NCBI GenBank assembly: GCA_017935675.1
Contig: JAGBHE010000067.1
Location: 62,001 to 126,000 of the forward strand
Direction: 5' to 3'
Length of the DNA: 64,000 nt
DNA from: Clostridia bacterium
Lineage (GTDB): Bacteria; Bacillota; Clostridia; UBA1381
The notes beneath the pieces are model-generated. The model was not told the DNA's origin, searched no databases, and was given only the letters and a program-made list of their open reading frames with translations. Below, one piece after another: positions 43,678 to 54,369 of this stretch (position 1 is its first letter; each line of letters opens with the position of its first letter). Made by a program: the position numbers and the translations under genes.

Positions 43678-46344
43678 TTATTCATCTGTATCAACAAAAT
43701 TACATGTATTCAGTTTAAAATTATCGGTATTATCGAATACATATACGGCTATCCTTTCCGCCCCGGCGTCCAATAAAGATGTAATATCGGCATTGCTGCC
43801 TGAAATAACATTCAATACTTTATAGGGCTCAACCACAAAGGTATTATACTTAACGCCGCAAAGCTCAGACACGCCGTCTGTTTCAGTATATCCGACAACA
43901 GTTACGCAGCCGCTTACAGCATTATTTGTAAAGTTCATTACATGTGCTTCGGCTTTATATGCTTTCATATTTATTACCGGAAGAATATAATTAATACCGC
44001 CGTCATCTGCTCTCGTAAATCCGACTGTGAAATCTCTGCCGAAGGCAGCGCCGCTGTCAGACATCTCCGTTCCCGATAAAACCTTTAACATATATTTTGA
44101 ATCCTGATTTAAACAGTTAATCAGATTCATATCAATAACATTCTTTAAATTATTGCCATCGCTGTCAACACCGTATGTAACTGTATAATCATTTTCATTC
44201 ATACCGTCAATAACAAAATTTGTTTTATCCGCAGCAACAGGCTGATTGAATTTAATGCTGATTTTTGATGTTGCGGAGGTCATTTCTCTCGAATACGGTA
44301 TTTCTTTGTTATTCAAGTCATAAAATTTAATGCTTTCAATATTCGGAGTTTTTGAGCTTGGCATGCTGACCTTCAGATTATCAATTTCAGCCATACCGTT
44401 TTTTAATATATTAGGGTCTACAAGGGTCATAACAAATGCATTATATTTTACAGCAGTTTCTCCGCCGGGCAGGTAATCAACCCTTGTAGGCGTACCGCCG
44501 TCAACCGAAAACTCGTATTTTTTATTTGTTATATCAATATTCAGCGAATAATGATGCAGCTCACCGTCGTTAATAAGCATTACCTGATTATCTGTTTTAG
44601 CACCGTTATTTTCTCTTTGCCAGTCACACATTCTCGTTCTGTAGATTTGATTTGCATACGTAAGCGCATGTATTTTATTTGTCCAATACGAAAGACCGAA
44701 GAAACAGCTTGAATTTGACCATCTTTCAGCAGTTTTATCCTCCGTATTTCTGAAAATATATGCCTGCTCCCCGGTTAAAGCATTATCCAAGCCGAAAAGC
44801 AGCCTCAAGGTCTGCTTGTTGCCGCCGTTTGCATTATCGCATATAGCAGCGTCAAAATCAACATAGATATTGCCGCTTGATACCGACTGAACGTTTTCAA
44901 AAGGAAATCTGACCGCACTCATAGCGCGGAGTACCCCGTCCGGGTCTGTTCCTGCGCCCTCAGAATCAAGCAAATCAAGCTTCAAAAGCCTGCCGCCCTT
45001 TAAATCATCTTCTGCGCTGCAATATTTGTATGTATTTCCGGCGTCTTCAACGAAGTCATAATCCTCATCTATCCTGCTTCTTACATATGTATATTTTGAA
45101 AACTCCGCCGATGCTTCTTCTGTCGCAAAATCCTCATCATTGTCAAAGGACAGATTGATTAAATCTACGTATTCCTCCTGTTCTGCCTCCTGAGGAATAA
45201 AACTCAGCTCAGTGCCCGGTTTAACCGAACCGAATGCATTACCGTAGATGGATCTTATGTATGTGCTGCTATCGGTTTTATTACATATGACAGCATTATA
45301 AATACCGTTCGAAATAATTTCCGTATCAAAATAAAATCTGATTACATCTGTAGAAACAAGCTCATAAAACGTTGCCGGGAACTCCTCCTCACCGGCAATA
45401 AGCTTAACCGAATCAGCCCGAAGCTTCTGAAGATATTCCTTATCGATGCTGTAATTACTCCTTAAATCCACATAATTACTGCCATACCCGTCGACTTCTA
45501 TTTCAAAGGAATCGGTTTTCAAAATTTTTATATTATAATTGTCAAAATATATTTGCGGATGCCCGCTTGCTTCATCAAACGTACCGGTTGCATTCATCTG
45601 AAGCTGGAAAATACCGTATATGTCCGATATTGCGGTTTTTGCGTCGGCACCGGCATAATCACCTACATATTCTCCGTCACAGTAATAGCTTAATTTCAGA
45701 TTATCATAATCTATACAGCATTCTACATTATGCCAGGTATCCGGTTCGATATCTACCACATACCCCGTTTCTCTGTTAGACACGGAGCTTGTATGTATTT
45801 TATTAAAAGAAATCCACGGATTCTCATTCGAGTAGTGTACGGCAAACATAATTCCGCCTGACCTTGACCACTCAGCCGTACCGTAAGTACCGGGCTTTGC
45901 GCCTTCTATAAGGCCATAATTCATAATGTACTGTGAATATGTTGATATTGAATCATCATATTCTATAAATTCGCCGTTCTCATTATGCGACGGGACGTAT
46001 ACATCCTGGGAAATTACTATCTGTCCTTTGCGGATACAGGTAGTATAATCACTGTCATATCCCAAAGTATTCAAATTTATATAAAAACCTGCATCAGCAA
46101 CTTTGTTTTTTAGTTCTGGCTTTGTTGCCATTACATTCCCCATATCCTCAAGCTTGATTACGCCGGAGTTGTATACCGACGCATATTTCGATTTGTCAAA
46201 AGCCTCATAATCATCACTGAACAAAACACCGCTTTCGGGAATAACTCCGTCCACCGAAACATATGTAGCTGACGCGCTAAAGGCAGTTATTAAAGAACCG
46301 ATTGCGGTAAATACCGCAAATATTCGCTTGGTTAAAACATTCAT
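43678..46344 (-). CDS. Large secreted protein with two LamG/concanavalin-like modules
   Basis: The 888-aa protein has a signal peptide (to about residue 27). A beta-sandwich region with TWHNVECCIDYDNLKLSYY (about 200-230) is of the LamG/concanavalin style. An Ig-like segment and a second similar module (HHYSLNIDITNKKYEFSVDG) follow, and then a C-terminal Ig-like domain. No SLH domain or catalytic residue set was found. It resembles the next gene upstream (46436-48925) in order of modules. A glycan-binding or structural role is inferred only from the locus. Confidence 0.65.
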   Translation of the reverse strand: MNVLTKRIFAVFTAIGSLITAFSASATYVSVDGVIPESGVLFSDDYEAFDKSKYASVYNSGVIKLEDMGNVMATKPELKNKVADAGFYINLNTLGYDSDYTTCIRKGQIVISQDVYVPSHNENGEFIEYDDSISTYSQYIMNYGLIEGAKPGTYGTAEWSRSGGIMFAVHYSNENPWISFNKIHTSSVSNRETGYVVDIEPDTWHNVECCIDYDNLKLSYYCDGEYVGDYAGADAKTAISDIYGIFQLQMNATGTFDEASGHPQIYFDNYNIKILKTDSFEIEVDGYGSNYVDLRSNYSIDKEYLQKLRADSVKLIAGEEEFPATFYELVSTDVIRFYFDTEIISNGIYNAVICNKTDSSTYIRSIYGNAFGSVKPGTELSFIPQEAEQEEYVDLINLSFDNDEDFATEEASAEFSKYTYVRSRIDEDYDFVEDAGNTYKYCSAEDDLKGGRLLKLDLLDSEGAGTDPDGVLRAMSAVRFPFENVQSVSSGNIYVDFDAAICDNANGGNKQTLRLLFGLDNALTGEQAYIFRNTEDKTAERWSNSSCFFGLSYWTNKIHALTYANQIYRTRMCDWQRENNGAKTDNQVMLINDGELHHYSLNIDITNKKYEFSVDGGTPTRVDYLPGGETAVKYNAFVMTLVDPNILKNGMAEIDNLKVSMPSSKTPNIESIKFYDLNNKEIPYSREMTSATSKISIKFNQPVAADKTNFVIDGMNENDYTVTYGVDSDGNNLKNVIDMNLINCLNQDSKYMLKVLSGTEMSDSGAAFGRDFTVGFTRADDGGINYILPVINMKAYKAEAHVMNFTNNAVSGCVTVVGYTETDGVSELCGVKYNTFVVEPYKVLNVISGSNADITSLLDAGAERIAVYVFDNTDNFKLNTCNFVDTDE

Positions 46345-46374
46345 ATTAATCTCCCTATACTGAAAAAAACCTTT

Positions 46375-46416
46375 ATTGCTTTATTCGTCTGCAAAATCAC
46401 AGACGAATAAAGCAAT
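46375..46416 (-). terminator. Rho-independent terminator of the main locus B operon
   Basis: A perfect 17-bp stem (ATTGCTTTATTCGTCTG and its complement) with an 8-base loop lies 20 bases after the stop of the upstream gene. On the minus strand AAAGG and seven Ts follow. Confidence 0.85.
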
Positions 46417-46435
46417 ATATTCAGATTACATTTTA

Positions 46436-48925
46436 TTATTCAAATTCAACAATTGTGTTAATTAACGGGATAAGGTTTTTATCAAATACAAATCCTTTCA
46501 TTGAACCTGCCGGATCAAAATCTTCCGGCAGCGGATAAATTCCGGTTGAATTCCCTTCAGCCGCATAAACACTTATCATCTTGCCGGCACTGTTATAGCT
46601 TGCTGCAAAAACAGTATAATCACCTTCATACCCGCCGTCATCAAGATTGAGAACGTATCCTGCCGGGCTTTCGCTGAAGAAGCCCTTCATTTCAGCCTTT
46701 GGAGCTGTTACAAGAACACTGAAGCTTTCCATAACACTTCCGTCCGCCGCCTTAATATCTGAAAGAGTCAGTGTTGCATTTCCCGTAAATTTTACTGCAT
46801 CAAATGGTATTGTTACTTTGCCTCCGGAAATCACCGGAACAATTTCGGTATTGCCTACCGATGCATTTAAAGACTTAATATCCTTGTTAAAGCTAAACAC
46901 TACCTTCTTATCGGCAACTGTGCCGCCAAAATCGGTACCGTCGGCATTTTCAATTGCTTTAAGCTCTAAATCAAGATTTGTAAGCTTTGTGATTTTTACA
47001 TTATCAAGATAGAATGAACTTGTCGCATCTGTCATAGCATCTCTTTTGTCAAGACCGCTGCCCACTACAAACGCATCATATTTCGGTGCGTTTTCTGTTT
47101 CGGGAAGTGACAATGCGCTGCCGATCAGTTCATCGTTTTGATATATATCATACGTTTTTGTGTCAAGATCCAGTTCAACCTTATAATGTCTTACCTCGTT
47201 ATTATTTTTAACATTAGCCCAATTTTCCGGCCATAAGACCTTGTCTGCTGGGTTGGATTGTCCGTAATAGTATGAATATGAGCTTGATCTGCCCCTCGGC
47301 GCATAAATTATGGTTTCTGTCTCCCAGTAATCACCAAAGCCAAACAATGCTGTTGAGTTTGACCATGCGTTTTCAAGATCATACTTTGTAATCTCATTAT
47401 TGGCGTCATGGAGACCTATTGTGTAAGAATCCGAATTTACCACACCGATTTTTCCGGCATCAAATTCTATTGATATTTTTCCGCTTTCAACACTTTGATT
47501 ATTATCAAAGGGAATAATCAAGCCCATTGTTCTGTTGGGTCCCCAAGCATTCGCTCTTCTGATGTCTGAATCACGGTGAAAATCAAGCGCTTTTCCTTTG
47601 CCGGATACAGAGCTTCTCAGGCTGAACTGACGGAAGCTATATTTCAGATAATAATGATCATTATTTAAATCATTATACTTCTTTGCATTGATGAAATCCG
47701 AAGCATAATTGGCTGTATAGTCGGGTTGCGGTTGATATTCGCAGTAAAAATCCGTAAACTGCCAGGATGACTCATAATCGGTCGGCAAGGATATGTTATC
47801 AAAATCCATATTTAAAACGCTGGCTTTTGATGCCGGCAAAGCTATAATCGCATTTCCCTTTAAAAGCTTAGCAGTGTTTTTTGCACGTATATTTTCATTG
47901 CAGATTACAGTAACCGCTTCCTGCGCGCCGATAGTGCCGTCAATTGTTATAACTGCATTCTTGCTGTCTTTTAACGTGACAGAATTGATGTTGTATGCGG
48001 CACCTTGGCTTGACGTTACAGCGAATGTATTATTTGTTATGCTGTCTCCGGAAACACCGCTGTCAAACATAACATTGATTGTATTTTCGCCTGTAATCTC
48101 AGCCTTGGCGGTTAATACAGGCGATACTCTTGTTGCTTTCACACCTGTTACATATACATGGGTATTATTTGTTGACGGATTACCTGATTTACTGTAATAC
48201 AAAGCGCCCATTTCATAATAATGACTGTTACCGGCAAAATTTCTGTGGGAGCAAACATACTCATCATCTATAAAATAATCAAGTGTCTTTTCATCATAAT
48301 TTATTACTGCGGAAAGCTTATACCACCTTTTGGTATCCATCGGTACGGCATAAGCGTACTCCGCATCTACATTTGTTGCAGCGGAATGATGACCGTCTAC
48401 AGTAAACCCGATATACGGACTCTGATTATCATTCATGATAACTGAATAAAGGCTGCCCTGCTCTTTATACCATGTTTTATCATAATTGATTCCCCAAATA
48501 GAGAATAATTGCGTATAGGCTTCCGAATCGGGATTTATCAATTCCGGAACATATACATAAGAATCGAGCTGAAGAATACCTGTCTTTATTGTTGAAGCGC
48601 CCTTCCAGATATCAGCTCCATCAACTGTTTTGCCGTCAATGGAAAAATTAAAGTTGGGATTGTCTTTAAAAGTATTATCCGCCCATTTATAGTTCTCAAT
48701 TGTGATGCCCTTTGATGATAAATCAACCCATTGATTTGACATCCCCGAAGGCTGGGCATAGAACTGCCAGTCCAGGATCTTTCCCGTTTCCGGGAAAGCG
48801 CCGTTTACCGCAAAGTCACCGTTTTTGTCGTATGCCTCTGTTGCGGCAAATGAAGCCGCAGTTAAAGAAGCAACCGCCATTGCAGCAGCTAAAATACCCG
48901 ACAAAGCTTTTTTTAATGTTTTCAT
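46436..48925 (-). CDS. Large secreted protein with LamG-like modules, paralogue of next gene
   Basis: The 829-aa protein has a clear signal peptide (Ala-rich, cut near SFAA). A LamG-like module (WYKLSAVINYDEKTLDYFID) and an Ig-like region follow. The second LamG-like module is marked by RHYKVELDLDTKTYDIYQN and FYLDNVKITKL. The C-terminal beta domain contains a degraded form of the shared ending (MKGFVFDKNLIPLI). No anchor or catalytic motif was found. It is the last gene before the strong terminator, so it closes the operon that begins with the sugar-binding lipoprotein. Confidence 0.65.
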   Translation of the reverse strand: MKTLKKALSGILAAAMAVASLTAASFAATEAYDKNGDFAVNGAFPETGKILDWQFYAQPSGMSNQWVDLSSKGITIENYKWADNTFKDNPNFNFSIDGKTVDGADIWKGASTIKTGILQLDSYVYVPELINPDSEAYTQLFSIWGINYDKTWYKEQGSLYSVIMNDNQSPYIGFTVDGHHSAATNVDAEYAYAVPMDTKRWYKLSAVINYDEKTLDYFIDDEYVCSHRNFAGNSHYYEMGALYYSKSGNPSTNNTHVYVTGVKATRVSPVLTAKAEITGENTINVMFDSGVSGDSITNNTFAVTSSQGAAYNINSVTLKDSKNAVITIDGTIGAQEAVTVICNENIRAKNTAKLLKGNAIIALPASKASVLNMDFDNISLPTDYESSWQFTDFYCEYQPQPDYTANYASDFINAKKYNDLNNDHYYLKYSFRQFSLRSSVSGKGKALDFHRDSDIRRANAWGPNRTMGLIIPFDNNQSVESGKISIEFDAGKIGVVNSDSYTIGLHDANNEITKYDLENAWSNSTALFGFGDYWETETIIYAPRGRSSSYSYYYGQSNPADKVLWPENWANVKNNNEVRHYKVELDLDTKTYDIYQNDELIGSALSLPETENAPKYDAFVVGSGLDKRDAMTDATSSFYLDNVKITKLTNLDLELKAIENADGTDFGGTVADKKVVFSFNKDIKSLNASVGNTEIVPVISGGKVTIPFDAVKFTGNATLTLSDIKAADGSVMESFSVLVTAPKAEMKGFFSESPAGYVLNLDDGGYEGDYTVFAASYNSAGKMISVYAAEGNSTGIYPLPEDFDPAGSMKGFVFDKNLIPLINTIVEFE

Positions 48926-48962
48926 CTTTTTCTCTCCTTTTTTATTTATTTATAATCAACTG

Positions 48963-49889
48963 TCAGCCCTTAAAAACTTCAACAGTTAAAACACCGTTCG
49001 CATATACTATATTGATTGTATATTCTCCTTCCCGGGCTTTGTAATTCTGACCCTCAAGAATATATATAACCTCACGGAATGAAGTCTTTGCCTTTTCAAC
49101 ATAGTCATAATAATCCTGCTGACTTACACTTTGAACCTTAATGGAAGCGCTGTCCTTACCCACCACAGGTTCTTCCGCTGTACCGAAATCGATTTTCGGA
49201 ATCATGCTCAGGCAGATTTTCCCTATATTATCTTCCGGATTTTTATCACCGCCGTCATCACTGCCGCCTGTCATGTCATACATTCTCACAAAAGAAATCA
49301 AAGCCTTTTGAATGGACATATTTGCATAATTTAATCTTATCTGCTCCTCGCTTGTGTTGCGCGGCGCAAACTTATTGCTGCCTATGATGTGGATAATACC
49401 TTTATCCTGAATAAAATATACGCTTTCTTTTGCCCAGCCGGAGATTAAATCATCATCAGCAAAGACAGTTTTATCAGATAATACCGCCTCTGTTCCGGTA
49501 ACCGCAGCATATGTTTTTGCCATCATATCGGCAATCTCCTCACGAGACGCAACGGAATTTTCGCCAAACTCATCTCCGCTGAAGGTTCCGACAATACCAA
49601 GAGCTGCCGCTTTTAAAACATCATCACTCACCTCGTCCTTAAAAGGATTCGCGGCGGATTCGGCAGTTTTTCCCGAAACTGTTTCATAAAACCTTACGCA
49701 AAGCGAAGCACATTCTCCTTTTTTTATCATATCAGATACGTTTGAATTTAAAAGGCTGTCCGGAACTAATTTTTCATCGGCTGCTTTATCCAGCGTGCTC
49801 TCCGCCCATGACGATACTCCGTTATATGCATACACGTTTGAGCCGAGCATAACAATAATTACCGCAATTGCTATTATTTTTTTTAACAT
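48963..49889 (-). CDS. Small SLH-domain surface protein
   Basis: The 308-aa protein has a signal peptide, then SLH-type repeats filling about residues 20-190. Their ends show WAKESVYFIQDKGIIHIIG and KFAPRNTSEEQIRLNYANM. A short beta-rich tail of about 100 residues follows. The ATG at 49889 is preceded by AAAGGAG; the reading frame continues upstream to a TTG without support. It may be a wall-anchored adaptor; there is no direct evidence of a ligand. Confidence 0.75.
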   Translation of the reverse strand: MLKKIIAIAVIIVMLGSNVYAYNGVSSWAESTLDKAADEKLVPDSLLNSNVSDMIKKGECASLCVRFYETVSGKTAESAANPFKDEVSDDVLKAAALGIVGTFSGDEFGENSVASREEIADMMAKTYAAVTGTEAVLSDKTVFADDDLISGWAKESVYFIQDKGIIHIIGSNKFAPRNTSEEQIRLNYANMSIQKALISFVRMYDMTGGSDDGGDKNPEDNIGKICLSMIPKIDFGTAEEPVVGKDSASIKVQSVSQQDYYDYVEKAKTSFREVIYILEGQNYKAREGEYTINIVYANGVLTVEVFKG

Positions 49890-49918
49890 AACCGTATTCT
49901 CCTTTCCCAAAACCGCTG

Positions 49919-52729
49919 TTATTCAATAACGTCAGGCTTTGTCCATGCAGCCTCATTGTTGTTTATAACAAATAAGCATATTACCTCACCCCAGCGCATG
50001 TCAAACAATATCTGAGAAGGACAATCGTATGAATCAGCTGTACAAATATCCGTAACCGAACCCTTTTCTATCGTGTCTGCTTCCGCGTCATAAACTATAA
50101 TAGGAGTTGTTGACTTTACAATAGCTATTTCGTCAAAGCTGTCAAAGTCGGAAGGAAGATGCCACATTCTCCATTTGTACGCACCGGCGCTGTCTCTGCC
50201 GCCTTCAACCTCCGGATATTTAAATTTAATCAGATTACCGTCAATCTCTGTCGGGCATCCGGCAATAAATCTTGTATTTGCCTGTAAATCCGTAAATACG
50301 TTTAACCAATAATATAAAGCGTCATAATTTCTGTTTGAGTAACTGTCAAACATATATCCTCCGAGGCAAATCTGATTCAGCCCGCTCCAGTTCCTTGAAA
50401 CATCAAAATGCACTTCTATATTACCGACAAGTCCTTCATTATCCTTCTTTCCGACTGTAATTATATCACCCTTACCGATAACAATATCACAATCAGGTGT
50501 AGTTCCTACTTTATATGTGTTTGACACATCGTACGATACAAGCTCACCGCTCTGATAACCTGATATTTTTGTGATACTCTCATCATTCGCACCTAAAGCT
50601 TCGCTTACGCTTGTAACCATCATAAATCTGTTTCTGTACGGGTTCTGATACTTATATTTATAAAGCACTATTATATTGCAATAAGAGGACGCTCCGTATT
50701 TATAGCAATCAACATCATTTAACTCATTTGAAATGAAGTCTGACAATGAGCCTATGGAATAAGATTGCTCATCATCCGCAAAAGCTTCATATTCAGAGAG
50801 AATCGGCGGCACTACAAATACAACCGCATCTGATGAGCAAACAACATTTTTTCCGAACATCTTTGTTGCCGAGTTCCACTTTATCCCGTTTCCGTCAAAG
50901 GAAATAAGGGATATAAGTGATGAGTCATCTTCATTGTTTGCTTTATCCCCGGAATCAATGCTGATTATTTCGTCCTTGCTGTTTACTTTTAAAATAACAA
51001 CAGTGCGCTTAAGCTTTGAAAGAACCTCATATAAATCAAGAGTAATTTTTGCTCCGTCAAGCTTAATGTTTTCACTTACTTTTTTAGTATAAAATGTACC
51101 GGTTGAATCATAATACTTTATCATGTATCCTTCTTCATCCGTATTGTAATTTACATTAACAATATATACTGCCGGATTAACTTCTCCCGCATTGGCGATT
51201 TTTTCAAAATATGAGATTTTCCCGTATCTGTTAAGCTTGAACTTACCGCTGTCTCCCAGCTTAAGATAATATATATCCTGTACGCCGTTGTAAAAATCAT
51301 AATTTTCGCCGGCCACTTCCAATTCTTTATCTGTTACGGAAATTCCGCTTAACGTACCTTCTATAATTTCCGAATTTATATAAATGGTTGCATATTTATT
51401 ATCATCGGAAACTGCAATATCAAGAACCGTATTTTGTGTAATTGCCGCAAAATCCACTACCGTTCCGACAGAAGAATAAACCGTTAAATAATCCACGCTG
51501 TTTTCCGAAAAATCAAACACACCATTATAGTTTTCTTTTTCAGCCTCGGTTGCAGGGTCTGAAACAAGCTTATATGTAAATACCCTGTCATCTGTGCTTA
51601 CATTGTTTGCAACAACCGTTTTAAAATCGTAAATACAGCAAATATCATATTTATTGTCGTCATTTGAGTCAACAAGCTTTATTTCTCCGTTTACTATGTT
51701 AAAAGCCTCTGACGCATTTGAAGATACAATTGCGCCGTTTTTTAAAACCACCATATCGCTGCTCAGCACCGCGCGCTTGCTTCTGCCCGCAGCCGTATAT
51801 GAAACTGTGTTTGAGCTTTGCTCGTACCCTTCAAAATCATCGCTTAAAATCATGACCGTATCGTCATCATAATACGGTTCAAAATAGACAAGAGTCAGTT
51901 CATCATCTTCATTCTCCTGATAGTAAAAACGCACTCTTCTGCCGAAATTATCACGTACCCTTTCATATTCATCGGTTGTATAAAGGTTACCGCCGATAGA
52001 TACATCAAAGCGTTCTGCAACGTTGTCACCATATGCCGATAAACCGTATACGCTTTCAATTACTCCGTCGGTTTTATAAATATTTCTGTTGGCTTCAAGT
52101 ATACGCTTGCCGTCTTTTGAAACATTTATGCTGCCTCCTTCCAATTGGATGTCTGCCATCTCAATGTCAATGGCATTATACAGCAGCGCTGTCATATGAG
52201 CGTTTGTAAGTGCCGTCCCCGATGGGAGCTTATTCTTAAGACCGAGCTCTGACGCTATTGCCCGGTAACCGGAAGGATATCCTCCCCTTTGCTCTGCAAA
52301 AATGCGGTATCCGAGCAGGCAGACAATCATTTTTGTTGCCTCATCCACCGTGATTACTCTGTCAGGATAAAACTTCTTTTCTTCGTTCTGGCTTATTATT
52401 TTAAGGTCGGTTAAAATATTAAGTGAATTTGTATACCATGAATCTACGGGAACATCATAAAAATAACTGTATGATGCCGCCTCCGCCGGATTTACATTAA
52501 TAAATTTTGCTGCCGTGTCAACAAACTCAGCCCTGGTAATCTCTTTTGAATTATCGATTTCACCCTCTGAATTTTTACTCATTATATCAAGAGCAACCAA
52601 CACTTCCTGTTCTTCAGCATACGGATTTTCTGTGTTTTCCTGAGCAATATCTTGTGCCTGAACGCCGGAAAAAGCAGTTATGTTAATTAATAATGCAATT
52701 AACAAAAATATAGCATTTATTTTTTTCAT
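49919..52729 (-). CDS. N-terminally SLH-anchored surface protein, large beta-rich domain (locus B)
   Basis: The 936-aa protein has a signal peptide and SLH repeats at about 35-190 (ITRAEFVDTAAKF, VDSWYTNSLNILTDLKIIS, TVDEATKMIVCLLGY). A beta-rich region of about 700 residues follows. It shares with the locus A protein at 24385-26940 the stretches NRNIYKTDGVIES / NLYIYKSTGIVES and GKFKLNRYGKISYF / GVFYIDYFGKISGY, at the same relative positions. The two are therefore paralogues. The ATG at 52729 has GGAGG nine bases upstream. Function is unknown. Confidence 0.75.
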   Translation of the reverse strand: MKKINAIFLLIALLINITAFSGVQAQDIAQENTENPYAEEQEVLVALDIMSKNSEGEIDNSKEITRAEFVDTAAKFINVNPAEAASYSYFYDVPVDSWYTNSLNILTDLKIISQNEEKKFYPDRVITVDEATKMIVCLLGYRIFAEQRGGYPSGYRAIASELGLKNKLPSGTALTNAHMTALLYNAIDIEMADIQLEGGSINVSKDGKRILEANRNIYKTDGVIESVYGLSAYGDNVAERFDVSIGGNLYTTDEYERVRDNFGRRVRFYYQENEDDELTLVYFEPYYDDDTVMILSDDFEGYEQSSNTVSYTAAGRSKRAVLSSDMVVLKNGAIVSSNASEAFNIVNGEIKLVDSNDDNKYDICCIYDFKTVVANNVSTDDRVFTYKLVSDPATEAEKENYNGVFDFSENSVDYLTVYSSVGTVVDFAAITQNTVLDIAVSDDNKYATIYINSEIIEGTLSGISVTDKELEVAGENYDFYNGVQDIYYLKLGDSGKFKLNRYGKISYFEKIANAGEVNPAVYIVNVNYNTDEEGYMIKYYDSTGTFYTKKVSENIKLDGAKITLDLYEVLSKLKRTVVILKVNSKDEIISIDSGDKANNEDDSSLISLISFDGNGIKWNSATKMFGKNVVCSSDAVVFVVPPILSEYEAFADDEQSYSIGSLSDFISNELNDVDCYKYGASSYCNIIVLYKYKYQNPYRNRFMMVTSVSEALGANDESITKISGYQSGELVSYDVSNTYKVGTTPDCDIVIGKGDIITVGKKDNEGLVGNIEVHFDVSRNWSGLNQICLGGYMFDSYSNRNYDALYYWLNVFTDLQANTRFIAGCPTEIDGNLIKFKYPEVEGGRDSAGAYKWRMWHLPSDFDSFDEIAIVKSTTPIIVYDAEADTIEKGSVTDICTADSYDCPSQILFDMRWGEVICLFVINNNEAAWTKPDVIE

Positions 52730-52766
52730 CAATTATTACCTCCAAAATAAAAATCACAAATAATTT

Positions 52767-54353
52767 CTATCTAACTGCCAAATAAACAATTACTGCTGAT
52801 TCCGCACGAGTTGCATTTTCAACCGGATTGAACATATTGCTTTCATTTCCGTTTATTATGCCTTTATATCTCAAATCATAGACCGCGTCATAAGCGTATT
52901 CCGCTATGAGTCTGTCGTCTGCAAATCTCTCGGCAAGTTCCCCACCTTCTATGTTTTTCACGCGATTTATTATTACTGCAATATCCTGTCTTGAAATAGG
53001 CTGCGTGCATCCGAAGTATTCATCGGAAATACCCTTTATAAGACCTGCACTGTATGCTGCATTAATATACGGATAATCCCAGCGCGATTCATCAACATCG
53101 TTAAATTTAAGCTCAGCGCTGCCGTCTTTAATGCCAAATGCAATAACTGCAATTTTTATAAATTCAGAGCGTGTTATTTTATCCCGCGGGTAGAATTTCC
53201 CCGGTTCTTTTCCGGATATAATATTTTTATTTTTAAGATTTTCTACAGCTTCAGCTGCCCATTCGTATCCGGCCATATCAGAGAACCCTTTAACTGCATT
53301 ATCAACTACGGTCTCTGCTGTGTGCGCTCCGTCTATTGTATAGGGAACGTTGGTGATTCTGTTTGAAGAGCCGCTCCCGCTGCCGCCGCCTCCGCCTCCG
53401 TTAGAGCCGCCCGGCTTACTGTTACTCACAAGCTTATCAAATGCAGCCTTTAATTCCGCATAGCTCGAATAATCATTATTCTGAAGCATAGTATAAATTC
53501 TTTGACTGCCGCTGTTTTTATCTATACCGATATCCGCCGCAAAATACTCCATTGCTTTTTTAACATTTCCGTACCCGTCAGGATTTTTTACAATTGCCAG
53601 TACGCATGCCTCATTTAACGCTTTTTCCAGCTCCTGCTTCGTACTGAAGCTTTTATTTTTCAGCCTCAAGGTTGCGTTTATCTGATTAATTTCTTTAAAT
53701 ACATCATCTGTAAACACCTTTCCGGTTGAATCAAATGTGTCAATTTCCAGCAATTCTCTGAACTCAAATAAATTATACACATTTCCGTTTTGAATATAGC
53801 GATAAAGCATTTTTCTCTGAAGCTCCTCGCAAAGCCCATCCGGATTCTGTTCGTAATCCGAAGCTGTCATGCCTGCCGCTATGGCGCTGTAATCCGGAGC
53901 GGCGTCTATTCCGTTCAGATATAATCCTATCCGGTATCTGTTATCTTTTAAATACTGCACCTTGTCGGAGGCTGTTTTTAATCCTTCAAGCGCACTAACC
54001 TCTGCCATGGCAAATGAGTATTCCGAAACGGTTCCGTTTATGCTTTCTTTAACTGTTATTTTTCGTTCCTCATCAGCGTCATTAAAATAATCCTCCGGAA
54101 TCCTGAAGCTCTCGCTATAGCTGCCGCCGTCAGCATAAGCTTTCGCTGTCTGATAAACAAGCTTTTCTGCGAAATCTCCTTCTCCGCTTTTTATAACATT
54201 TAAAAACGCCGTTTCGCCCTCATTCATATTTCCGGTAACGGTTACGATACCGTCAGAAATTGAATATTCAACCTTCTGTATCTCCGCACTTGCAGAAATA
54301 CCTGAAAAAGCTGCAATCATCAATATCGCCGCAGCAAATTTACCTGATTTCAT
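52767..54353 (-). CDS. C-terminally SLH-anchored surface protein (locus B)
   Basis: The 528-aa protein has a signal peptide, an N-terminal beta domain (about 25-120) and a helical segment (about 125-305). A Gly/Ser-rich linker is near 313-330, and three SLH repeats fill about 350-528 (ITRSEFIKIAVIAFGIK, IKGISDEYFGCTQ, IINGNESNMFNPVENATRAE). The layout of linker plus three C-terminal SLH repeats matches the locus A protein at 26937-29465, but no CBM-like pair is visible. It is followed directly by an N-anchored SLH protein, as in locus A. Confidence 0.8.
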   Translation of the reverse strand: MKSGKFAAAILMIAAFSGISASAEIQKVEYSISDGIVTVTGNMNEGETAFLNVIKSGEGDFAEKLVYQTAKAYADGGSYSESFRIPEDYFNDADEERKITVKESINGTVSEYSFAMAEVSALEGLKTASDKVQYLKDNRYRIGLYLNGIDAAPDYSAIAAGMTASDYEQNPDGLCEELQRKMLYRYIQNGNVYNLFEFRELLEIDTFDSTGKVFTDDVFKEINQINATLRLKNKSFSTKQELEKALNEACVLAIVKNPDGYGNVKKAMEYFAADIGIDKNSGSQRIYTMLQNNDYSSYAELKAAFDKLVSNSKPGGSNGGGGGGSGSGSSNRITNVPYTIDGAHTAETVVDNAVKGFSDMAGYEWAAEAVENLKNKNIISGKEPGKFYPRDKITRSEFIKIAVIAFGIKDGSAELKFNDVDESRWDYPYINAAYSAGLIKGISDEYFGCTQPISRQDIAVIINRVKNIEGGELAERFADDRLIAEYAYDAVYDLRYKGIINGNESNMFNPVENATRAESAVIVYLAVR

Positions 54354-54369
54354 TTATATTTATCCTCCC

